6,377 bases of DNA from Flavobacteriales bacterium UBA1112 (GCA_002313415.1 DCBH01000074.1:5578-11954); one strand, 5' to 3'. Positions 1 through 6,224 are shown, counted from the stretch's first letter. Notes: generated from the sequence alone by a model not told the origin. Numbers and translations: made by a program.

Positions 1-354
1 ACACATACGCCCATGCTCAACAAAATCGAACAAGGCGATACGGCTGCGGGCAAAGGGCCGAGTGTGACTTACGGACCAGCCGTGCAGAACAACTTGCTTC
101 AGCGCATTATTGATACTGCAGACAAGAACAAGATTCCGTTCCAACGCCAAGCGGCAAGCCGATTTACAGGCACAGATACTGACGCCTTTGCCTACTCCAA
201 CCAAGGTGTGCCCAGCGCGCTGATTTCTCTTCCTCTGAGATACATGCACACCACTGTGGAAATGGTGCACAAAAATGACGTCGAGAACTGCATCCGACTG
301 ATTTATGAAACGCTGCAAAACATCAAGGCGGGAGAAGACTTCAAATACCTCTGA
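1..354 (+). CDS. M42 family metallopeptidase (glutamyl aminopeptidase / endoglucanase type), C-terminal part, 5' truncated by window edge
   Basis: The frame is open from base 1 (reading T-H-T-P-M) to a TGA at 352-354, so the gene starts outside the window; the ATG at 13 is internal. About 117 residues are visible, roughly the last third of a usual 350-residue M42 enzyme. M42 peptidases are cytoplasmic di-metal aminopeptidases that assemble into large tetrahedral (TET) particles and trim peptides from the N-terminus. Supporting motifs are the GTDTDAFAYSNQGVPS segment (bases about 169-216) and LPLRYMHTTVEMV, whose His (codon 247-249) matches the conserved C-terminal metal ligand of the family. 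The protein ends in a helix and GEDFKYL, as expected for an intact C-terminus. A terminator-like hairpin follows 20 nt after the stop. The exact substrate specificity (Glu/Asp versus Leu) cannot be told from this part. Confidence 0.93.
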   Translation, partial: THTPMLNKIEQGDTAAGKGPSVTYGPAVQNNLLQRIIDTADKNKIPFQRQAASRFTGTDTDAFAYSNQGVPSALISLPLRYMHTTVEMVHKNDVENCIRLIYETLQNIKAGEDFKYL

Positions 355-374
355 ATTCATTCGAATTTGGATTG

Positions 375-402
375 AACAAAGGGGTCTTCTGGCCTCTTTG
401 TT
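375..402 (+). terminator. Intrinsic-terminator-like hairpin after the M42 gene, touching the pirin start
   Basis: Bases 375-386 (aacaaaggggtc) pair with 391-402 (ggcctctttgtt) over 12 bp around a TTCT loop (387-390). Ten pairs are Watson-Crick and two are G-T wobbles (382/395 and 385/392). The A-rich left foot and T-rich right foot make it look like an intrinsic terminator, possibly working in both directions. It lies 20 nt after the M42 stop. The following pirin frame begins at GTG 403 or ATG 409, so the same hairpin sits where that gene's ribosome would bind. The terminator function is inferred from shape only. Confidence 0.55.
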
Positions 403-408
403 GTGTTC

Positions 409-1119
409 ATGAACTCTGTTTTTCATCCATCCGATTCACGTGGCCATGCAAATCATGGATGGCTCAACACCTACCACAGCTTCAGCTTCGCAAGCTGGCA
501 CAATCCAGAACGCATGCACTTTGGTGCCTTGCGGGTATTGAATGACGATGCCGTTGGGAGGAATGCTGGATTTGGCACGCATCCACACGAGAACATGGAG
601 ATTGTGAGCATCCCGTTGTCGGGCAGTTTGGAACATCGCGACAGCATGGGGAATGCCACGGTCATTCGCGAAGGTGACATCCAAATCATGAGCGCAGGCA
701 ACGGAATCATGCACAGCGAGAAAAATCACAGCTCAGCAGAAGAAGTGCATTTCCTTCAAATTTGGGTGTTCCCCAACGAGAGGAACCTTTCGCCCTCTTA
801 CGGTCAAATCACCACAAGCCGAGAAGAGCAAATGAACAAACTCCAATGTGTCGTCTCACCCGATGGCCGAGAAGGGGTACAAATTCACCAAAGAGCTTGG
901 ATTTGCATGGGCCATTTGTCATCGGGCTGGAGAGACAATTACGCCATGCACGATGAAGGGCAAGGCTTGTACGTCATGGTTCTTGACGGTGAGGCCGTCG
1001 TTGGTGGTCAGACTCTCCTGCGTCGAGACGCCATCGGAATTTGGGACACCCAAAACGTTCAAATCGAATCCAGACAAAATGCACACATTCTTGCAATCGA
1101 GGTACCGATGCAGTGGTGA
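409..1119 (+). CDS. Pirin family protein, YhhW-like bicupin
   Basis: The product has 236 residues from ATG 409, close to E. coli YhhW (about 231). It is a cytosolic two-domain beta-barrel (cupin) metalloprotein; relatives have quercetin 2,3-dioxygenase activity or act as iron-dependent regulators, and the physiological role is usually unknown. The N-terminus RGHANHGWL and the stretch FGTHPHENMEI (about 55-65), LEHRDSMGN (74-82) and GNGIMHSE (97-104) are family signatures. H58, H60, H102 and E104 line up with the 3-His/1-Glu metal site, so the N-terminal cupin should bind metal. The C-terminal half (about 150-236) is the second cupin, without such ligands. GTG 403 is an alternative start two codons upstream; no other in-frame start exists before the TGA at 373-375. 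No Shine-Dalgarno is evident because a hairpin occupies 375-402. It converges on the receiver gene ending at 1157. Confidence 0.93.
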   Translation: MNSVFHPSDSRGHANHGWLNTYHSFSFASWHNPERMHFGALRVLNDDAVGRNAGFGTHPHENMEIVSIPLSGSLEHRDSMGNATVIREGDIQIMSAGNGIMHSEKNHSSAEEVHFLQIWVFPNERNLSPSYGQITTSREEQMNKLQCVVSPDGREGVQIHQRAWICMGHLSSGWRDNYAMHDEGQGLYVMVLDGEAVVGGQTLLRRDAIGIWDTQNVQIESRQNAHILAIEVPMQW

Positions 1120-1156
1120 TTAACACTTCCGTCACACTCGACTGACTTGGAATGAC

Positions 1157-1537
1157 TTAGATGTCGAGCAGCTGTCGAAACATGTACACGTCCAACGGCT
1201 TTTCCATCAACGCGACAACACTCGGATCTGATTCTGCCTGCCGGAGCTCACTGCGATCAATGCTTGCACTGAGCATGTAAATCCGACACATGGATTGAAT
1301 CGATTCGGGCAGTTCTCTGAATTTCTGAAGCCAAGCAAAACCATCGATGCCAGGCATGCGAATGTCAAGCAAAATCCATCGTGTTGCGGTCCATGTTGGA
1401 CCCTCTCGAATCACATGGGCAAGGGCTTGTTCAGGATCTGTGTACGCAACAATGTCTGACGTCAGTCGCGCCAACTTCAGCAACTTGGTGTTGACCTTGT
1501 TGTCAATGTCGCTGTCGTCAATGAGAAGGACCTGCAT
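1157..1537 (-). CDS. Single-domain response regulator (CheY-like receiver)
   Basis: The product has 126 residues, one receiver domain and nothing else. Counting from ATG 1537, the acidic pair is D7/D8 (LLIDDSDID), the phospho-acceptor is D58 in WILLDIRMPGIDGF, the switch hydroxyl is about S90 in YMLSAS, and the conserved lysine is K113 in MEKPL. All residues for phosphorylation are present. The N-terminal pattern IDDSDIDNKVNTKLLKL is typical of the short CheY-like regulators frequent in Bacteroidota. A TTG at 1546 gives a three-residue longer product, but the bases there (GGAGG at 1544-1540, two bases before ATG) read better as a closely spaced ribosome-binding site for ATG 1537. It is the last gene of the - strand cluster, 56 nt after the other receiver, and presumably takes phosphate from the same kinase and passes it on by protein contact. 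It ends in TAA and converges on the pirin gene. Confidence 0.9.
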   Translation of the reverse strand: MQVLLIDDSDIDNKVNTKLLKLARLTSDIVAYTDPEQALAHVIREGPTWTATRWILLDIRMPGIDGFAWLQKFRELPESIQSMCRIYMLSASIDRSELRQAESDPSVVALMEKPLDVYMFRQLLDI

Positions 1538-1587
1538 GGCCTCCAAATTACAACAACCAACGGCACCTGTCTTGTTGAAGCATCGCG

Positions 1588-1606
1588 GTCAGACTAGAAA
1601 TCTGAC
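1588..1606 (-). other. Small inverted repeat over the stop codon of the tailed receiver gene
   Basis: GTCAGA (1588-1593) and TCTGAC (1601-1606) form a perfect 6-bp stem with a 7-base loop that contains the TAG stop (1594-1596) of the upstream receiver gene. There is no following T-run on the - strand, so it is a weak terminator candidate. It could be a small attenuator or RNA-stability element between the two receiver genes, or chance. Confidence 0.25.
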
Positions 1607-2145
1607 TCGGGATCTTCAATCCAACGTATGGCACGCTCCAAAGCACTGACCCAGGATTCTCGCGATGAATCTTTCAGTCCCGCCTCTGAATGACAAGAAT
1701 CACGCACCTCAGCCAGTGCATTTCGAAGGGCCAACAAATTTCGCGAATAAGACTCGTTCATTTTGGACGACCGCGACCGTGCACGGGCCAGCTCAGCAGC
1801 CTCCTCCACCAGGCGCTTCAACTCAGCTTCATTCCAAGGCTTTGAAATGTACTTGTAGATGCGGCCTTTGTTAATGGCGTCGATGACAGCATCGATGTCG
1901 GCATGACCTGTCAAAAGCATGCGCACAGGGTCGGGATGATTGGCCATGATCATCTCGAAAAACTCAACCCCGCTGATGTCTGGCATTTTTTGATCTGAAA
2001 TCACCACCTCAATCGGGAATTCCTCCAACATGCGAACAGCCTCGCTCGGCACAGTAGTCACATGCACATGAAAATCGCGACGAAATGCGGCTCGAAAGGC
2101 CGTTAAATTGTGCTCCTCATCGTCGAGGTAAAGGACGTGAATCAT
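1594..2145 (-). CDS. Response regulator: HupR/RpfG-type receiver plus short helical tail, no recognisable output domain
   Basis: The product has 183 residues. Residues 1-120 are a receiver: acidic cluster D8/D9/E10 (LYLDDEEHNL), phospho-acceptor D51 in VVISDQKMPDISG, T79 in MLLTGHAD, and K102 in the SKPW motif. The TGHAD and KPW features are typical of receivers attached to HupR-like or HD-GYP outputs. Here, however, only about 60 residues follow, rich in Ala, Glu, Arg and Ser and probably helical, ending in SDF; I see no HTH, AAA+, GGDEF or HD-GYP signature. Its ATG overlaps the kinase stop in an ATGA (2145-2142), which argues strongly that it is the kinase's cognate partner and is translationally coupled. 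The tail may dimerise or bind a target. A premature loss of an output domain is possible, but no output-domain remnant is evident in the 56 nt that follow. Confidence 0.88.
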   Translation of the reverse strand: MIHVLYLDDEEHNLTAFRAAFRRDFHVHVTTVPSEAVRMLEEFPIEVVISDQKMPDISGVEFFEMIMANHPDPVRMLLTGHADIDAVIDAINKGRIYKYISKPWNEAELKRLVEEAAELARARSRSSKMNESYSRNLLALRNALAEVRDSCHSEAGLKDSSRESWVSALERAIRWIEDPESDF

Positions 2146-4337
2146 AATGGGAAAGTGATGAGAAATGTTGAACCTTGATTTGGTGCAGATTGGACTTCAA
2201 GCGACGCGTGATGGTCATCCAAAATGCCCTTCACGATGCTCAACCCCAATCCAGTTCCTTCTCCGACCTCCTTGGTCGTAAAGAATGGGTCAAAAATTTG
2301 AGATTGTACGGAATCGCTCATTCCTATGCCGTTGTCTTCGATGGCCACTTGAATTGAACTTTGGTCGTTTTGTTGCAAAACGCGAGTTCGAATGCGTACC
2401 ACGCGCTCCTCAGGCGGCAAGTCTGTCTTTCCCGTAGCTTGGGCTGCATTGGTGATGAGGTTCATGAAGACCTGATTCAATTTGCCGGGCTGGCAGGACA
2501 ACGTTGGCACATTGGATGCCAAGTCGACTGCAAGCTCAACCTCGTCTTTGAGTGAGGAGCGTAAAATGACCAACGTCGACCCCAACAGGTCGTTCAAATT
2601 GGCCTCGACGAAGGCATCGCCATCCATGCGGCTGAATATCCGCAGGCCTTTGACTATTTCTGACGTTCGAGATGTCCCATCATCGATGCCCGTCAAGAGT
2701 TCATCAATTTCTTTCATGGTGAAGGCCATGTCCAGCTGTTTCATGCGATCTTGAAGTGATCGCACCTGCTCATGCAGCTGGTCATCATCCGATTCTATAG
2801 ATACAAGAGCGCGCAGGATTTCTGTGACGTCATCAAAATCACGGCGAAGGGATTGCGCACTGGAACTCACAAAATTGATGGGATTGTTCAATTCGTGGGC
2901 AATTCCCGCGGTAAGTTGACCTATGCTTGCCAATTTCTCAGATTGCACCAATTGGTCTTGGGCCATCTTAAGTTCCTCAAGTGTGGCACGAAGGCGGTCG
3001 TTGCGTTCTTCGAGTTCTTCAGTCCGTTGACGCACGTTTCGTTCGAGATCTTCATTTTGTTCTTTCGTGATTTTCTCGTTCAATTGACTGACCCGAAGTT
3101 GCTCTTCGCGCGCTTTGGCAGATTCTCGTTTGAATTGATTGATTCGGTCAGCCAAAGCCAGGGACAGAAGTACAACTTCAACAATGCTCCCAACTGGCAT
3201 CGCAAAGTTGGTCACTCTTTGCGGCACAAAAGGGAATGGACTCCCTGAAAATTGGCTCGCCGCAAACATCACAACGGTCATCAAAAAAAAGGAAAAGGCA
3301 ATGAGCAGGTACAACGCCGATCGCTGACCTTGCTTCCAAACATGGATGGAGGCAGGAACCACAAGCACCGCTGCCATCGCCACAAAATTGATGGTTTGAA
3401 AAGCCCAATTCAATTTCCCAATGAACAAGAACAGCAATGCAACGCTGTAAAAAGACATCAGGAGAAGGAAAACCCGATAGTATCGCGGACCCTTTCGCGC
3501 CAAATCCAAGAATCGATTCACAAATAAAATCGTTGTCACTCCTGAGAAAATACCGACCAGATGTACCGAACGAATTCCAAGCCATGATGTTCCGTCCCAT
3601 CCCGGCAATACCCCTTGATATCCGGCCAAGAACAATTGGGAAAGTGCCACGCCAATGAGAAACAAAACGTAGAGCAAGTAAGACCGATCCTCCACCGTGA
3701 AATACAACACCAAATTGTACAGGAGCATCACCAACATGATGCCTGCATAAAAACTAAAAAATACGTCCCGTCTGAAGCTCCACTCTCTGAGTTTTTCTAA
3801 GCTAGCGACCCGGAGAGGCAGGGAAATTTTCTTCCCTGACTTGACTCCCATGTAGATGACATCTTCATCGCAATGCTCTGCGCCACCCAACGGAAATCTA
3901 GGATAATGTCCCTCAGCCAAGGGGTGTTGATTCACATCAGATCCTCCCCTCGATGTCAATCCATTTAAGTGCCAAGGACCATCTTTGATTTTCCCATCGC
4001 AAGTGGAAAGGAATGAAATGCTGTCGATTTGAGAAGTGGCCACTTCCAAATACTGAGTCCCAAACAAGGACATCAATCCCCTCAATTCAATCCAATGCCA
4101 TTTGCCGTCGTTGCCAAAATCAAGCACCTTCTCTTCGACCGATCTTTTTGGAGCACTTTGAAGGCGATTTATCGATGGATTGTCATCCCAATCCCCTTCA
4201 AGTATGGCGGCAATGTCACCGACATAGCGGTCCGGTGATCCGGAAAATTGCGCCAGGGTCTCCTGGGAAAATGCAACCGACATCACCATGAAAATCACGG
4301 GTAAAATCATGCGCCCCCATTCCCCCCAACGCATCAT
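2142..4337 (-). CDS. 7TMR-DISM sensor histidine kinase
   Basis: The product has 731 residues from ATG 4337. Domain order: signal peptide (about 1-24, ending AFS-QE); extracytoplasmic beta-rich DISMED2-like domain (about 30-185); seven membrane segments of the 7TMR-DISM type (about 191-397, with the characteristic LLYNLVLYF and DRSYLLYVLF stretches); a long coiled coil (about 400-468); HisKA with phospho-acceptor H481 in GIAHELNNPINF; and HATPase_c with N box N626/N630, G1 box D668-x-G670-x-G672, F box FDPFF (682-686) and G2 box GEGTGLGL (692-699). All catalytic motifs look intact. DISM domains of this kind are thought to bind small or carbohydrate-like ligands outside the inner membrane. The start shares its A with the TGA of the acyltransferase gene (TGATG at 4339-4335); TTG 4340, ATG 4334 and ATG 4310 are alternatives. 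It has no fused receiver; the following ATGA-coupled receiver is the likely partner. Confidence 0.94.
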   Translation of the reverse strand: MMRWGEWGRMILPVIFMVMSVAFSQETLAQFSGSPDRYVGDIAAILEGDWDDNPSINRLQSAPKRSVEEKVLDFGNDGKWHWIELRGLMSLFGTQYLEVATSQIDSISFLSTCDGKIKDGPWHLNGLTSRGGSDVNQHPLAEGHYPRFPLGGAEHCDEDVIYMGVKSGKKISLPLRVASLEKLREWSFRRDVFFSFYAGIMLVMLLYNLVLYFTVEDRSYLLYVLFLIGVALSQLFLAGYQGVLPGWDGTSWLGIRSVHLVGIFSGVTTILFVNRFLDLARKGPRYYRVFLLLMSFYSVALLFLFIGKLNWAFQTINFVAMAAVLVVPASIHVWKQGQRSALYLLIAFSFFLMTVVMFAASQFSGSPFPFVPQRVTNFAMPVGSIVEVVLLSLALADRINQFKRESAKAREEQLRVSQLNEKITKEQNEDLERNVRQRTEELEERNDRLRATLEELKMAQDQLVQSEKLASIGQLTAGIAHELNNPINFVSSSAQSLRRDFDDVTEILRALVSIESDDDQLHEQVRSLQDRMKQLDMAFTMKEIDELLTGIDDGTSRTSEIVKGLRIFSRMDGDAFVEANLNDLLGSTLVILRSSLKDEVELAVDLASNVPTLSCQPGKLNQVFMNLITNAAQATGKTDLPPEERVVRIRTRVLQQNDQSSIQVAIEDNGIGMSDSVQSQIFDPFFTTKEVGEGTGLGLSIVKGILDDHHASLEVQSAPNQGSTFLITFPL

Positions 4338-5083
4338 CAAATGGTCAGGTTCAATCGAATGGTCAATCTTCCCTTGGGACCATGCACATGTGTTGTAACG
4401 TCCTCGGGACGCTCTCGTATGGAGCTCATCAACTGATGCACTTCCGGATCAACATCCCCATCGTAGTTTGGATGGATGTAATGTTCAATGGTTGCCCGTA
4501 AAGAGCTTTTGGGATAGATGAAATACCCCTGCTTGCCAAGGTCGCCGCGCAACTTCCAGCCGTGCTTGGCACGCCATCTTCGGGTCACTGGGGAGGTCAG
4601 TGCGATCAGATGTTTGGCATCCAAAAGTGGCATCGCCGCCATGGCGACTTGAATCAAAAATTCCGATCCCAGCCCCATGCCTGCCAATTCAATCGAATTC
4701 CAAAGGGCGTTCAGTTCGTATGCTTTTTCAGGAATGATCTTTTCCAAAAAAGTTCCTACCTCGCTGTCGACATGGCCCACAGCCTGATGCAAAGGAAAAT
4801 CGTTGGCGACCATCCCCGGGTGCAACCGAGCACCAGCAAGCACGCGCTCGCCATCTGGGGTCAGCACGGCGATGATCCATACGTCGTCTCTTCGAAACCA
4901 GTCTGTTCGAAATGAAGATAAATTCTTGATGCCATAGGCCTCAAGCACACGTTTGTGTCCAGCAAGAAGTTTTTCGCACAGCTTTTGGTCATGAGACGCA
5001 CGAGCCATGAGAACGATTGCCTCGTCCACCAGGGTCGCGCGGCGGATGCGCTCAACGGAAGGCCGTGTCGGTGAGCTGCTCAT
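4337..5083 (-). CDS. Divergent GNAT-fold acyltransferase, possibly of the N-acyl amino acid synthase / autoinducer synthase kind
   Basis: The product has 248 residues from ATG 5083. The fold call rests on a beta4-like strand VLAGARLHPG (81-90), a beta5 strand YELNALWNS (122-130), then a glycine-rich acyl-CoA loop AGMGLGSEF (134-142) starting a helix, followed by a strand LIALT (159-163), a helix, KHGWKLRG (173-180) and YFIYP (187-191), the usual end of a GNAT core. A long N-terminal helical part (about 17-60) and a C-terminal extension ending in RLTIRLNLTI are not standard. The N-terminal layout recalls long-chain N-acyl amino acid synthases (FeeM-like), but this is a weak impression; the acyl donor and acceptor are unknown. 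The frame is open further upstream to 5260, but that stretch lies inside the ThiF-like gene and looks like noise; GTG 5029 and ATG 5008 are other starts. The overlap with the ThiF-like gene is 32 nt and with the kinase one base, so it is expressed with both. Confidence 0.68.
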   Translation of the reverse strand: MSSSPTRPSVERIRRATLVDEAIVLMARASHDQKLCEKLLAGHKRVLEAYGIKNLSSFRTDWFRRDDVWIIAVLTPDGERVLAGARLHPGMVANDFPLHQAVGHVDSEVGTFLEKIIPEKAYELNALWNSIELAGMGLGSEFLIQVAMAAMPLLDAKHLIALTSPVTRRWRAKHGWKLRGDLGKQGYFIYPKSSLRATIEHYIHPNYDGDVDPEVHQLMSSIRERPEDVTTHVHGPKGRLTIRLNLTI

Positions 5084-6125
5084 GCAAGTCCATGATAATC
5101 CGGGTGTCGGGAAGATTCTCGCCCAATGCAAGTCGTCGACAGGCTTCTGCCGCGTGGGCTCCTCCCGAGGCCACTCCGGTGTAGGTTTGAGGCCAACTGA
5201 CAAGTTCACTCCCCACTTTGGGCAAACTTTCACGACCGCGATCCGAGGCATTGGCCACATCTACAAAAGCATCGAGCGCCTCCGGGGTCCAATCGGTCAT
5301 TTGAGCAAATTCTGACATGGTCTCCTCATCAATGCGGCCGTGTACATAGCCTCTGCGATTGGAATCGTCGTAGCGCTCAATGTCCAGCATTCCGCGGTCG
5401 TTGGTCTCCATCACCAACGGACATCCGTATCTGCCTGCTTCCAAGCGAAGAAGCGCTTTGATGGATAGAGAATCACATGCATCGACAACGACGTCGCATC
5501 CATTCACAAAAGAGGTGATGTTGTCTTTGTGGATGCCTTCCTCGTAAATGTCAATTTCAAGATAGGGGTCGAACTCTGCAATGGCCCGCGCTGCCACAAC
5601 CCATTTTGGCAATTCCAATTCATGAAGACCGCATCGAATGCGATTGAGGTTGGACAGTTCGACCACATCAAAATCTGCCATCTTCAGTCGACCGCATCCG
5701 CGTTCCATGGCAAGAGCAATGGCCGTGCTCTGTCCCACGCTCAATCCCACAATTCCTACAGTTTTTGACCGCAACGTAGAGGTCTCTTCTCGTGTGATTT
5801 TGTCCCGATTGCGATTGGTTCGAACCTCGATGAATGCGTCTTCAGGCAAGACATGGATCAACCGTCCCGACCAAGGGTAAAATGCCCAGATTCCGAAGCT
5901 CTCCCAGTCCTTTCCTGCCATGAGTGTCCCCAGCGTGGATGCTAGAAGGGACGGATCGTGTTTGGCCGAAGGGGTATTGCAAATCGCCCATTCTGCTACT
6001 TGTGAGTCGAGGGTGTCGTACTCTTCGAGGATGCTCCCTGATTCACGCAAAGAGCTCAATCGAATCCGATCCGATTCAACAGCAATGTTTAGCAATTCTG
6101 GCTTCCAAAGATGGGAAGTGGGCAT
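5052..6125 (-). CDS. ThiF/E1-like adenylyltransferase of the Rv1355c (MoeY) type, lacking the nitroreductase domain
   Basis: The product has 357 residues from ATG 6125, the only canonical in-frame start. Residues 1-110 form an N-terminal region containing GIWAFYPWSGRLIHVLPED (78-96) and FIEVRTNRNRDKITREE (98-114), which I recognise from Rv1355c family proteins. From 121 on it is a ThiF Rossmann domain: nucleotide loop GIVGLSVGQSTA (124-135), acidic strand ADFDVVELSNLNR (150-162; D151, D153, N161, R162), K174 in LPKWVV, and VVVDACDS (212-219; D215, D218). E1-like enzymes adenylate a carboxylate, usually a protein C-terminus or a small acid. No CxxC zinc pair is present and no catalytic cysteine stands out (C165, C210, C217, C235 and C329 are candidates). 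Rv1355c relatives usually continue into an FMN nitroreductase domain; here the protein ends in LTDTAFR and the acyltransferase gene begins instead. No promoter matching the Bacteroidota consensus was convincing in the 99 nt upstream. Confidence 0.85.
   Translation of the reverse strand: MPTSHLWKPELLNIAVESDRIRLSSLRESGSILEEYDTLDSQVAEWAICNTPSAKHDPSLLASTLGTLMAGKDWESFGIWAFYPWSGRLIHVLPEDAFIEVRTNRNRDKITREETSTLRSKTVGIVGLSVGQSTAIALAMERGCGRLKMADFDVVELSNLNRIRCGLHELELPKWVVAARAIAEFDPYLEIDIYEEGIHKDNITSFVNGCDVVVDACDSLSIKALLRLEAGRYGCPLVMETNDRGMLDIERYDDSNRRGYVHGRIDEETMSEFAQMTDWTPEALDAFVDVANASDRGRESLPKVGSELVSWPQTYTGVASGGAHAAEACRRLALGENLPDTRIIMDLHEQLTDTAFR
5975..5993 (-). repeat. Copy 2 of a 19-bp near-perfect direct repeat (inside the ThiF-like gene)
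   Basis: On the - strand this reads GAATGGGCGATTTGCAATA and encodes E-W-A-I-C-N (residues 45-50). It matches 17 of 19 bases at 6125-6143, exactly 150 nt (50 codons) upstream and in the same reading frame. Confidence 0.6.
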
Positions 6126-6143
6126 ATTGCAAATTCCCCATTC
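6125..6143 (-). repeat. Copy 1 of a 19-bp near-perfect direct repeat (immediately before the ThiF-like start)
   Basis: On the - strand this reads GAATGGGGAATTTGCAATA, ending with the first base of the ThiF-like ATG. Read in the frame of that gene it would encode E-W-G-I-C-N followed by M-P, echoing E-W-A-I-C-N-T-P at residues 45-52. The stretch is therefore either an old duplication of coding sequence or chance. Confidence 0.6.
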
Positions 6144-6224
6144 GAAGGCCGCATGTGACGGGGCAACGACAGAGTTGTGAACAAGGCAAGGGGGACGGCT
6201 GAGGCCACTTATCTCAACTGAAGA

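Noticed and set aside
436..729. 97-residue open frame antisense to pirin
   Set aside because: The opposite strand encodes the conserved metal-binding cupin; the antisense product has no recognisable features.
1120..1156. Shared terminator between the convergent pirin and receiver genes
   Set aside because: Only a 4-bp GTCA/TGAC pairing with a long loop and no T-run was found in these 37 nt.
1538..1546. TTG start at 1546 for the single-domain receiver
   Set aside because: Those codons overlap a GGAGG that more plausibly serves as ribosome-binding site for ATG 1537; the receiver fold needs no extra residues.
2772..3248. 158-residue open frame on the + strand
   Set aside because: It is antisense to the coiled-coil and HisKA part of the kinase and shows no domain pattern; it looks like a shadow of that gene.
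3178..3600. 140-residue open frame on the - strand
   Set aside because: It overlaps the kinase membrane domain in another frame, is Cys/Gly-rich without a family pattern, and the kinase frame is clearly the coding one.
5050..5056. Programmed +1 frameshift joining the ThiF-like protein to the acyltransferase
   Set aside because: The acyltransferase frame is +1 relative to the ThiF stop (CGT TGA G), but no known slippery signal is present and a good ATG at 5083 explains separate translation with coupling.
5084..5260. Extending the acyltransferase gene upstream to the ATG at 5260
   Set aside because: The added 59 residues (Pro/Trp-rich, no domain pattern) lie wholly inside the conserved ThiF-like coding sequence; ATG 5083 gives a normal short overlap.
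6126..6224. Bacteroidota-type promoter (TTG, then TAnnTTTG) before the ThiF-like gene
   Set aside because: The only similar element (GAATTTG at about 6138-6132) lacks the TA, sits about five bases from the ATG and has no properly spaced TTG; too weak to annotate.
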